Assembly: GCF_003938605.1 (NCBI RefSeq)
Contig: NZ_RHWX01000014.1
Span: 1-64,000 of the forward strand
Reading direction: 5' to 3'
Origin: Brevundimonas sp. 357
Lineage (GTDB): Bacteria; Pseudomonadota; Alphaproteobacteria; Caulobacterales; Caulobacteraceae
Length of the DNA stretch: 64,000 nucleotides
This document shows, one piece after another, positions 56,992-64,000 of this stretch. Below the pieces are notes generated by a model. It searched no databases. It was given only the letters and a program-made list of their open reading frames with translations, and had not been told where the DNA came from. Position 1 is the stretch's first letter, and every line of letters begins with the position of its first letter. The translations under genes were made by a program, and so were the position numbers.

Positions 56992-58102
56992 CGCGCAACC
57001 GTTCCAAGGAAGCGGGATCGCGCCGACCATAGGAAGCCAACGCGAACAGCGAGCGTGCCGTCTCGGGGTTGTGTCGCGCTTCAATGATGGCCTCGTCGAT
57101 GGCCTGGACTGCACGCTGCCAGTGATTGATGGGCTCGGGCTTCGGCGCTTTCGTCGGCAGGCCACTGGTGAACCCGGTTTGGGGCTCGGACCAGAATAGC
57201 TTTGCCTGCTCGCCTGGCGGGCTGATGTCCCTCACCTCAATCAAGCTGATTGCCGTTGCCGCCGCCTCCAGCATCTGTAACCGTACTACCGGATTCAGGG
57301 TTTCATACGGTCGCCACAGACTTTGCCCAGCACGCAGCGGATGCCCGCAGCCTTCCCAGACTTGGCGGGGATACCCCGCGCAGGTTCCGCACGCGGAAAG
57401 CGGGGTGTTCAGCTCATCGAGCAGCGTGCGAAGAAGTCGAAACCACAATCCGGCGTGGATGCGTCGGCACGGCAGCTCCACGTGACCGGTTGTCAGTGCC
57501 TGCCAGGTACGCTGATCCATCGCCGCAATCGCGTCGCTGGCGGTGCGCGGTTCGGCGTCGGCGTTCTCCCAGCCGAGAAACCGCCCAGGCACTCCCCAAT
57601 AGGATTCCAGCCAGCAGCCATGCAGCGGGCAGCTCAGCATCAGGGGCAGCTTCCACGCGAGCAGTACGGCTTGGTTATCCGGATCGCTCAGGCAGAGCGG
57701 ACAGGCACAGTGTATCGGCTGGCTGGGTAGCCAGGCACGCCACCTCGTGATGGATCGCTTCTTACGGTGGAGTTTTGGCAGCAGTACCGAGAGCTGAAAT
57801 GCATAGGTTTCCAATGCGTCTGGAATCTGGTCATCAAGACTATCCAGTAGCCAAGGCACCCAGCCGGCGAAACTCATGCTGCGCAGCCGGTCCGGATCGA
57901 TCCCGCTCCGCTGGGAAAGCATCGCCAGCAGCGACAGTGGTGGCGCGGTGTCCAGGTCATCGACCTGGCTGTGGCCAAGATCGTGCTCCAGCAGCTCGGG
58001 CAGTTCCATGTGATAGCAAAGGGCCACGCGGTTGAGCCATGAGGACAGCGCCTCGCCTTCTTTCGGAGCGGGATGCAGCGGCCAGCGCGGCGCGGGCTTC
58101 AC
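56885..58102 (-). CDS. tniQ: Transposition protein TniQ
   Basis: A 405-residue accessory protein needed for Tn402-type transposition. It contains zinc-binding CPLCLSD...CPLHGCWLE (about 130-170) and CGTCAG motifs of the TniQ family. The start is GTG at 58102 overlapping the tniB stop, giving MKPAPRWPLHPAPKEGEALSSWL and the family's normal length. Transcribed with tniA and tniB. Confidence 0.93.
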   Translation of the reverse strand: MKPAPRWPLHPAPKEGEALSSWLNRVALCYHMELPELLEHDLGHSQVDDLDTAPPLSLLAMLSQRSGIDPDRLRSMSFAGWVPWLLDSLDDQIPDALETYAFQLSVLLPKLHRKKRSITRWRAWLPSQPIHCACPLCLSDPDNQAVLLAWKLPLMLSCPLHGCWLESYWGVPGRFLGWENADAEPRTASDAIAAMDQRTWQALTTGHVELPCRRIHAGLWFRLLRTLLDELNTPLSACGTCAGYPRQVWEGCGHPLRAGQSLWRPYETLNPVVRLQMLEAAATAISLIEVRDISPPGEQAKLFWSEPQTGFTSGLPTKAPKPEPINHWQRAVQAIDEAIIEARHNPETARSLFALASYGRRDPASLERLRATFVKEGIPPEFLSHYLPDAPFACLKKNDGLSDKF

Positions 58103-59007
58103 ATTAGTTCCCGCTCGAACTGTCGTCGCCGCTCGCTGGGGCCGGTGTAGTCGGCCATGCTGAGCGTGCGATGGTTGATCGCTTCCTCGCCGCTCTCCAC
58201 GGCGACGATGGCCGCCGCCATCAGCAAGTGCGCCAGTTCCCCTATGGTGCCCTCGCTGCGTGTGAGCAGGTAGCGAGCCATGTCCAGCGTGGCAATTGGG
58301 GAAGGCCGGCGCAGCGGGAGCGAAGCGGCGAAGCTGGCCAGCAGTGAGCAGCAATCGTCGTTGGCCTCCCATACCGGCAGCATCATCGGCTCGAAGCGAT
58401 TTTCCAACTGGTCATCGGAGCGGATGGCTAGGTAGGCGTCGCGCGTGCCTACCCCAACCAACGGGATGCGCAGTTCGTTGCCGAGGAAGCGCAGCAGGTT
58501 GAGGAATTCCCGGCGGTTGACGCTGTTGCCGGCCAGCACGTTGTGCAGCTCGTCGATCACCAGCATGCGCACGCCGACCTTGCGCAGCAGTGCCAGAGCC
58601 AGTTGCTCCATTTCCGGCAACCGTGGGCGTGGGCGCAGCGGCGCGCCCATCGCGGCGAGCAGCGCGACGTAGAAGCGGATCACGGACGGCTCGGACGGCA
58701 TCTGCACGACCAACACTGGGATGTGCTCCTGGTCGGCGTCGGCGCTGGCCGGGTGGGTGCGGCGGAACTTCTCGACGATCATCGACTTGCCATTGTTGGT
58801 CGGGCCGACCAGCAGCAGGTTGGGCATGCGTTGCTTGTTTGGCCACGCATAAAGGGCTTCCAGCCGGTTCAGCGCCTCGACCGCGCGCGGATAGCCGATC
58901 CAGCGGTCGGCGCGAAGGCGCTGGACGCGCTCGTCCGCCGGCAGCCGAGCCAGCCCCTGCGCCGCCGGCAGCAGGTGGGACAGGTCGATGATGGGATATT
59001 CGTCCAC
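58099..59007 (-). CDS. tniB: Transposition ATPase TniB
   Basis: A 302-residue AAA+ ATPase that works with TniA in target selection. Walker A LLLVGPTNNGKSMIVEKF near residue 66, Walker B MLVIDELHNVL, and sensor LVGVGTRDAYLAI. GTG 59007 with AGGAG 9 bases upstream gives the family's known 302-residue form; a GTG at 59016 is possible. Confidence 0.94.
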   Translation of the reverse strand: MDEYPIIDLSHLLPAAQGLARLPADERVQRLRADRWIGYPRAVEALNRLEALYAWPNKQRMPNLLLVGPTNNGKSMIVEKFRRTHPASADADQEHIPVLVVQMPSEPSVIRFYVALLAAMGAPLRPRPRLPEMEQLALALLRKVGVRMLVIDELHNVLAGNSVNRREFLNLLRFLGNELRIPLVGVGTRDAYLAIRSDDQLENRFEPMMLPVWEANDDCCSLLASFAASLPLRRPSPIATLDMARYLLTRSEGTIGELAHLLMAAAIVAVESGEEAINHRTLSMADYTGPSERRRQFERELM

Positions 59008-59009
59008 GG

Positions 59010-60689
59010 CTACCACTCCTCAATCTGGTCGAACGGTTTGGCGGGTGGCAAGTTGTCTGCCTGCGGGTCGGCAATATCCGTATCCGGCGGAACGGGCTTG
59101 TCCGGCCGAGCTGATGTCTTGAGGTGCTGGCGGCGATCCGCGTCACGCCGCGCCTTGCGTGTGGCCTTCTGCGCGCTGGTCACAATCTCACGCATCTGGC
59201 CGATCATGCGGAACAGCGCCGACTCATCCACCTGTTCGCGCCCTTGCTGCCGCAGTTTCGCCAGCGCCTGCCGTTGTTCCCAGAGGGTGACAGCCGGATG
59301 CGACAAGGTACGGTAGGGAATTTCCAGGTAATGCTGTCCCTCCGGTTCCAGGACCCAGATACGGCTGATGTCGCGCGGATCGCGCCGGATCAGAAAGGAC
59401 GGCCAGCGTTCACGCCGCGCAATCCACGGCTTGAGCGCATCGGCGTAGTAGTGGATGTGGTCGATGACAAAGCCGGTGCGGGTCAGCGTGCGCCGGAGGA
59501 TCGGCAGAAAATCGACCAGGAACGAAGTAGCGCGTGTGACGACGGCCGGTACGCCGACACGCGCCACGGCCTCGGCCCAGCGCGCGGCCGGCGGTTGGAG
59601 CAGGCCGTTGTGCACCGAACCGTGGTAGGTGCCGACCGCCAATGTGAGCCAGCGCTCTAGCTCGCGCAGCGTCAGGGCGGCCTTGTTTTCGGAATCGTAG
59701 TCGCCGCGCTGGTCAGGGTTGGAGAAGGTCGTTCCCGGCAGTTCGTCGTGAATCATCTGCATCGCCGTGCCGATGATCCGTTCCACGATGCCGCCATAGT
59801 GCGGCTGTCCCAGCGGGCGATAGTCCAGCCGGATGCCATGCTGCTCGCAACCCCGGCGCAGGGCCTCGCTCTTGAACTCGGCCGCGTTGTCTAGGTAGAG
59901 CAGCAAGGGCTTGCCGCTCATCTGCCAATCCATTTCCACGTTCAGTCCTTCCAGCCAAGGGCGCTTGTCGCAGGCGACATGCACGAGGCACAGGCCAACC
60001 GAAACGGCAGACGGCGCTTCCAGCGTGACGACCATGCCGAGCACGCAGCGGGTGAACACGTCGATGGCGAGGGTCAGGTACGGGCGGCCAATAGGTTGCC
60101 GGTCGCGGTCATCGACCACGATCAGGTCGATGACCGTATGGTCTATCTGCACCTGCTCCAGCGGCGCGGTCACGGCAGGAGGCTCGCCGCCCACACCTTG
60201 TAGGTCACGAGCGGCATCCTGGCCTTCCCGCCGGCGGATGACCTTGCGCGGGTCAAGGCTAGCGATCCGTAAGGCCACGGTATTGCGCGCCGGCACTCGC
60301 AGTTTTTGAGCCTTGCACACCTGAGTGACTTCGCGGTGAAAGGCCGCTAGGCTGCGCTTCTGCTTGGTCAGGAACCGCTTTTGCAGTAGCTCGTGGATGA
60401 CGCGCTCGACCGGTTCCGGCAAGCGCCCCTTACCTTTACCTCCACCGGACTGGCCGGGCACCAGATCCGTCACGAGGCCGCTGCCTTGCCGGGCACGCCG
60501 GATCAGAACGTATACCTGGCGCCGAGACAAGCCCAGCGCCTGAGCCGCCATATCGGCCGCTTCGTGCCCGACCGTCTCCGACTGCGCCAACGGACTGATG
60601 ATCTCCGCACGACGGCGCGCACGCTCCCAAGCCTCATCAGGCAGAGTGGCCACGCCTTGTTCTGGAATCCGTGGGGTGTCCGTCGCCAT
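59010..60689 (-). CDS. tniA: DDE transposase TniA
   Basis: The 559-residue transposase cuts and joins the 25-bp ends. It has an N-terminal helix-turn-helix (AADMAAQALGLSRRQVYVLIRRARQG), an rve integrase core with VQIDHTVIDL (first Asp), LLYLDNAAEFKSEAL (second Asp), GGIVERIIGTAMQ (Glu) and a Mu-type C-terminal domain. ATG 60689 gives the canonical length. Lies at the IRt end of the element. Intact. Confidence 0.95.
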   Translation of the reverse strand: MATDTPRIPEQGVATLPDEAWERARRRAEIISPLAQSETVGHEAADMAAQALGLSRRQVYVLIRRARQGSGLVTDLVPGQSGGGKGKGRLPEPVERVIHELLQKRFLTKQKRSLAAFHREVTQVCKAQKLRVPARNTVALRIASLDPRKVIRRREGQDAARDLQGVGGEPPAVTAPLEQVQIDHTVIDLIVVDDRDRQPIGRPYLTLAIDVFTRCVLGMVVTLEAPSAVSVGLCLVHVACDKRPWLEGLNVEMDWQMSGKPLLLYLDNAAEFKSEALRRGCEQHGIRLDYRPLGQPHYGGIVERIIGTAMQMIHDELPGTTFSNPDQRGDYDSENKAALTLRELERWLTLAVGTYHGSVHNGLLQPPAARWAEAVARVGVPAVVTRATSFLVDFLPILRRTLTRTGFVIDHIHYYADALKPWIARRERWPSFLIRRDPRDISRIWVLEPEGQHYLEIPYRTLSHPAVTLWEQRQALAKLRQQGREQVDESALFRMIGQMREIVTSAQKATRKARRDADRRQHLKTSARPDKPVPPDTDIADPQADNLPPAKPFDQIEEW

Positions 60690-60830
60690 GCTCACCTCGC
60701 TTTGGTGCACACGAGTATTGAGCATAGTCGAGATTGGTGCAGATCACTTCTGATATTGAACTGTCAGGAGCTGGCTGCACAACAGCCATTACGCCCAATC
60801 AACTGGTGCAGTTGTCTTCTGAAAATGACA
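60690..60830. repeat. IRt end of the Tn402-family transposon
   Basis: From the outer end (60830) the complement reads TGTCATTTTCAGAAGACAAC, then related TCAGAAGTGATCTGCACC and CAGCTCCTGACAGTTC blocks, the typical multiple TniA sites upstream of tniA. Confidence 0.85.
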
Positions 60831-61019
60831 TTTTTGCCCGGCATGGATCTGAGCCGTTACAGCTTTATGTTCTGGTCAACGGTACATGGTGCGGTAAGCC
60901 TCACCCTTCAGAACCGGGAAATGGATCAGCCCGCCAAATGGGACGCGACACGAGAGGCCGTCGATACGTTGATGGAAATCATCGCCGCGACGCGCAATGG
61001 CACGCGCGGCGCCTCATGA
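60831..61019 (+). pseudogene. TetR-family regulator fragment, right part
   Basis: In-frame continuation of the fragment at 50321-50472: LPGMDLSRYSFMFWSTVHGAVSLTLQNRE and a C-terminal helix to the stop at 61019. The WSTVHG motif identifies the TetR C-terminal (WHG) domain. It begins at the second TTTTT copy and overlaps the end of the convergent DUF2274 gene by six bases. Confidence 0.7.
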
Positions 61020-61235
61020 GCGAGATCTTCGGGCGCTGGCAAAGCCCCGATCTGTCGCAATGAACCGCTCCAGCATCGGCACAATCAGCCTGACAGGATC
61101 GGCAGCGGGCTGGCCGGTTTCGCGAGCCAGCACTTCGGCATAGGCGGCAAGATCGCGGTGCAGCGGTCCCGGCAGTTCCACCGTCACCTTCACGGGCTTG
61201 TCTTCGATGAGGGGGCCGAGTTTCAGCTTCGTCAT
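61014..61235 (-). CDS. DUF2274 family protein, 73 aa
   Basis: A small ribbon-helix-helix-like protein: TKLKLGPLIEDKPVKVTVELPGPLHRDLAAYAEVLARETGQPAADPVRLIVPMLERFIATDRGF. DUF2274 genes normally lie right after trbI in Trb clusters of integrative elements, not alone. Here it is an orphan, so it is probably a remnant of another Trb-type element. ATG 61235 fits the family length. Confidence 0.85.
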   Translation of the reverse strand: MTKLKLGPLIEDKPVKVTVELPGPLHRDLAAYAEVLARETGQPAADPVRLIVPMLERFIATDRGFASARRSRS

Positions 61236-61363
61236 GGTCAGTTCCTGTAAGGTTCGAGTACGAGTCGGCATTGCCCTGCTCACCCTGCTCGGCATCTTTG
61301 CAGCGGGGATCGCAACCCGGAAATAGAGAGGCGATCGGCGCAACCCGAATGTCCCTGATGCAA
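61236..61363. other. Remnant segment upstream of DUF2274
   Basis: On the plus strand a short frame gives a hydrophobic end (VGIALLTLLGIFAAGIATRK) to a stop near 61326. It may be the end of a lost membrane protein or chance. Confidence 0.3.
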
Positions 61364-61397
61364 GAACACCCCGCCGGATCGTCCAGACGGGGTGTTC
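61364..61397 (-). terminator. Terminator of the alcohol dehydrogenase gene
   Basis: GAACACCCCG and CGGGGTGTTC form a perfect 10-bp stem with a 14-base loop, 28 bases beyond the dehydrogenase stop on the minus strand. Confidence 0.7.
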
Positions 61398-61424
61398 ATC
61401 CACAAATTTGAAGAAAATAGCGCC

Positions 61425-62462
61425 TCAGGCCTGGAGGATTACCTTCATCGCCTTTTCGCGTGCGGCATTCGCAAAGACGTCATAGGCGTTCAGGATCTCA
61501 TCCAGCGGGAAGCGATGGGTCACCAGCTTGCCTGGATTGACCTTACCGGATCCCAAGGTCTTCAGCAGCATCGGCGTGGTGTTGGTGCAAACCAGCCCCA
61601 TGGAGATGTTGATGTTCTTGATCCACAGTTCTTCGATGTGAAGCTGGACGGGTTTGCCGTGAACGCCGACATTGGCGATGTTGCCGCCTGCCGAAACGAT
61701 CTTCTGGCAGATATCGAAGGTCGCCGGAATGCCGACCGCCTCGATAGCGACATCAACGCCTGCTCCGCCGGTGATCTCCAAAACGCGCGTAACAGCGTCT
61801 TCCGTTCCGACCTGGACCAGATCAGTGGCGCCGAACTGTTTCGCCAACTCCAGCCGCGCCGGATCCATGTCGATCATGATGATGCGGCCGGGCGAGTAGA
61901 ACTGCGAGGTCAGCAGCACCGACATGCCCACCGGGCCGGCGCCGATAATGGCGATGGCGTCGCCCGGCTTCACCCGGCCGGCCTGGACGCCGATCTCAAG
62001 CCCGGTCGGCATGATGTCCGAAAGCATCACAAGCGCCTCTTCGTCAGCGCCCTCCGGGATCGGATAAAGCGAATTGTCGCCATAGGGGATGCGGACATAT
62101 TCCGCCTGGGTGCCGTCGATCTTATGGCCGAGGATCCAGCCCCCGTCCGAGCAATGCGCGTAAAGCTGGCGCTTGCAATTCGGGCAGGTCCCGCAGGAGG
62201 TGACGCACGAAATCAGAACCGCGTCGCCCTTCTTGAGGTTGCGCACGGCTCCGCCGACTTCCTCCACCACGCCGACGCCTTCATGGCCCAGCGTCCGGCC
62301 TTCGGTCACCGCGGGCACATCCCCCTTCAGGATATGAAGATCGGTGCCGCAAATCGTGGTCTTGGTCACCCGCACGATCACGTCGGTGGGTTTTTCAATG
62401 ACAGGTTTTGCCTTTTCGACCCAGTCTTTCTTGCCGGGTCCCTGATAGACGAGCGCTTTCAT
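61425..62462 (-). CDS. Zinc-dependent alcohol dehydrogenase
   Basis: A 345-residue medium-chain dehydrogenase that oxidises or reduces an alcohol/aldehyde pair with NAD(P). Catalytic zinc ligands lie in TTICGTDLHIL and LGHEGVG; the structural zinc site is CVTSCGTCPNCKRQLYAHC; the nucleotide-binding motif is IIGAGPVGMS near residue 172. ATG 62462 has AAGGAGG upstream. Transcribed as a single gene with its own terminator. Substrate cannot be told. Confidence 0.92.
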   Translation of the reverse strand: MKALVYQGPGKKDWVEKAKPVIEKPTDVIVRVTKTTICGTDLHILKGDVPAVTEGRTLGHEGVGVVEEVGGAVRNLKKGDAVLISCVTSCGTCPNCKRQLYAHCSDGGWILGHKIDGTQAEYVRIPYGDNSLYPIPEGADEEALVMLSDIMPTGLEIGVQAGRVKPGDAIAIIGAGPVGMSVLLTSQFYSPGRIIMIDMDPARLELAKQFGATDLVQVGTEDAVTRVLEITGGAGVDVAIEAVGIPATFDICQKIVSAGGNIANVGVHGKPVQLHIEELWIKNINISMGLVCTNTTPMLLKTLGSGKVNPGKLVTHRFPLDEILNAYDVFANAAREKAMKVILQA

Positions 62463-62720
62463 TCTCGTTTCCTCCTTGGCGCTGATTGTCCGATGTCTTC
62501 CGACATTCCCCAAGTGGCCTGCCGCTTGACTTCAAGATCGCCTGATTTTGCTCGCTGGGCCAGCGTTTTTCGCCCCGAGCGGTGTCTGTCGTCGCGCAAA
62601 CGGCCGAAGTCGGGTGGATCAAGCCTCGAACCCGCAGCATTCTGGCCCGGCAGAGCCGCTTTTCCGCGCGGCAGACGGACCTGTCCTGCCGCTTTCGTTC
62701 AGCTTGGGCATGGATCGTGG
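62463..62720. other. Intergenic region between IS1380 transposase and alcohol dehydrogenase
   Basis: About 260 bases holding the dehydrogenase promoter and probably the right end of the IS1380-family element, whose terminal repeat could not be defined because the other end is outside the window. Confidence 0.4.
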
Positions 62721-64000
62721 TCATGCGCATGACGGAGGCGTTCGAAGACGGCGGATGGCGGCAAGGACGGCCCGCACCATCGGGCCGGTGACGGCGACCT
62801 CGGCCAACTGGAAGGTAATGGCGCGGGCGTGGCGGACGACGCGGGCGCCGATCTTGATCAGCTTGAGTTGCAGGCTGGTCAACGACCAGTCCGCCATGGC
62901 CTCGGGCAGTTCGATGCAGCGCAGGAAGGTTGCCAGGTTGTAGGCCAGCGCGTGCAGTTGCAGCCGCACCTCGTTGTGCCGGAACTTCCGGCATGACAGC
63001 CGCGTCCAGCGAAAGGCATATTTGCCTTCCTTGATGTGCTGCTCTGCGGTGCCGCGCTGGTTGTAGAACCTCACCACCCAGTCTGGCTCCATCGGCAGGT
63101 TGGTGACGATGAAGCCGACTTTGGGGAACAGCTCGCCCGGATGCCATTCGATCTTGGCGATGACGCGGCGCGGCTTGTCCCAGGACGCCGCCTGATACTC
63201 GAAGTCCTCGAAGAACCGTTTGACCTTGGTCAGCGAAGGCCGTCCCACGGGCCGTGTCAGCCGATGCGCGATCTTCTCGCGCAAGACGGCGTTGGCGGGC
63301 AGACGGATGGCGTAGAAGAACCTGGCTTCTTCCAGCCGCATATAGATCGCGGGGATCGCGTAGGCAGCGTCGGCCCGGAAGAAGCGTCCACCAAGGTCGC
63401 GGCCAGCATATCGGGCAATGACGGGATCAAGGACATCCCGCCAGCCATCGGCGCTGTGGACATTGCCGTTACGCAGGGCGCAGCGCTCCAGCATGCCAAA
63501 CTGGTTGAACAAGAAGATGGGGTGATAGCAGGTGCAGTCGAAATGCCCGTTCCAGGCAGCACCTTCCTGATCGCCGTGGGTGGGGCTGACCGAGCTGTCC
63601 ATGTCCAGCACGATGTATTTCAACCCGTTGCGGTCATGGAACCGGTCGATCCATTGGCCGTTCAGATCGGCCAGCGCCGCCCGGTTCGCGGCCAGAGCCA
63701 GCGTCTCGGTCTCGAACCGTCCCATCTGCGATGCCGAAGCAGCTTGCGCCTCGACGGCCCTGCCGCCAACGACCTGACGCATCACGGGATCGAGGGCCAA
63801 GCGGTCGGCATCGTTCACATCCTCGTATCCGGCCAGTCGTCCGAACACCGATTGCCGGAACAATCCGTCAAGCCGATGGAGCGTGTTCTTCCCGGTGCGG
63901 CTGTCTCGCAGCGCCTCCGACGCCAGATTGGACAGGCCGAGCACGTCATCAAGCTCGCGCATCACCAGCAGGCCACCGTCTGAACTGATCTGCGCACCAC
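62721..64000 (-). CDS. IS1380-family transposase (partial, runs off the window)
   Basis: A DDE transposase of the IS1380 type. The frame is open to base 64000 and reads ISSDGGLLVMRELDDVLGLS at its start, so its first residues lie outside. Visible motifs: YIVLDMDSSVSPTHGDQEGAAWNGHFDCTCYHP, FFRADAAYAIPAIY, RVIAKIEWHPGELFPKVGFIVTNL and RGTAEQHIKEGKYAFRWTRLSC with the catalytic Glu, then LATFLRC. Intact as far as seen. Confidence 0.9.
   Translation of the reverse strand, partial: GAQISSDGGLLVMRELDDVLGLSNLASEALRDSRTGKNTLHRLDGLFRQSVFGRLAGYEDVNDADRLALDPVMRQVVGGRAVEAQAASASQMGRFETETLALAANRAALADLNGQWIDRFHDRNGLKYIVLDMDSSVSPTHGDQEGAAWNGHFDCTCYHPIFLFNQFGMLERCALRNGNVHSADGWRDVLDPVIARYAGRDLGGRFFRADAAYAIPAIYMRLEEARFFYAIRLPANAVLREKIAHRLTRPVGRPSLTKVKRFFEDFEYQAASWDKPRRVIAKIEWHPGELFPKVGFIVTNLPMEPDWVVRFYNQRGTAEQHIKEGKYAFRWTRLSCRKFRHNEVRLQLHALAYNLATFLRCIELPEAMADWSLTSLQLKLIKIGARVVRHARAITFQLAEVAVTGPMVRAVLAAIRRLRTPPSCA

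Larger units (their letters stand above)
50473..60830. mobile_element. Tn402/Tn5053-family transposon without an integron
   Basis: Bounded by TGTCGTTTTCAGAAGACGGC at 50473 (IRi type) and, inverted, TGTCATTTTCAGAAGACAAC ending at 60830 (IRt type), with TTTTT on both outer sides (50468-50472, 60831-60835) as target duplication. It contains the complete tniR-res-tniQ-tniB-tniA module at the IRt end. The space usually filled by intI1 or mer genes carries a sulfite-dehydrogenase remnant, a cytochrome, a beta-propeller, DUF305, an anti-sigma and ECF sigma pair, a secreted YxFxxD-type protein and an IS5-family element. Its GC is lower than the backbone. Confidence 0.92.

Noticed and set aside
1..64000. 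tRNA, rRNA or tmRNA genes
   Set aside because: No cloverleaf or rRNA-like sequence was recognised by eye in the intergenic regions; a dedicated scan was not possible.

Overview
This window is a high-GC conjugative plasmid backbone, flanked and invaded by antibiotic-resistance and other transposons. The backbone genes (Trb-type mating apparatus in Ti-plasmid gene order, RPA-family replication initiator, GC-rich codon use, many small accessory genes) suggest an alphaproteobacterial host such as a Caulobacterales or Sphingomonadales relative. That host call is an inference from gene content, not a database match.

Layout. 1-2584: part of a hybrid transposon, the end of a Tn402-type tniQ joined at a resolution site to the tnpR-strA-strB-inverted-repeat end of Tn5393 (streptomycin resistance). 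2585-3745: small backbone genes, one cut by the Tn5393 end. 3916-14440 (minus strand): complete mating-pair-formation operon trbB-C-D-E-J-K-L-F-G-H-I. 14640-22763: an 8.1-kb gene for a giant repeat-rich autotransporter adhesin. 23152-24081: a secreted trypsin-like protein lacking its catalytic serine, and a small XRE regulator. 24347-26632: the replication region, repA between two arrays totalling about 22 iterons. 26840-27445: a serine-recombinase-like protein that has lost its catalytic residues. 27797-39157: ssb, a parA/RHH partition operon behind a repeat-rich centromere-like region, a ParB-like protein, a PAPS-reductase-like protein and many small unknown genes. 39239-50281: an RP4 (IncP)-like DNA-processing region, with traM-L-K divergent from traJ-I-G-F, a lytic transglycosylase, a small gene and primase traC. 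A candidate oriT with an IncP-type nic sequence lies between traK and traJ.

50321-64000: accessory DNA. A tetR-family gene remnant is split by an intact Tn402-family transposon (50473-60830, TTTTT target duplication). This element has no integron; it carries an ECF sigma/anti-sigma pair, a DUF305 protein, a beta-propeller protein, a cytochrome c with a sulfite-dehydrogenase remnant, and an IS5-family insertion, followed by tniR-tniQ-tniB-tniA. Beyond it lie a DUF2274 gene, a zinc alcohol dehydrogenase and an IS1380-family transposase running off the window.

Two repeated signals tie the backbone together. An 18-bp palindrome close to TATAAACGATCGTTTATA occurs eleven times, in front of the trb operon, the adhesin, the pseudoprotease, the replication region, the inactive recombinase, the tra operons and accessory genes; it looks like the operator of a plasmid-wide regulon. 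A leader hairpin (CCCGGCGGGCTTGCCGGG or close) lies 18-35 nt before the start codons of five accessory genes. These two signals, the giant adhesin in the transfer region and the two catalytically dead enzymes are the most novel material here.
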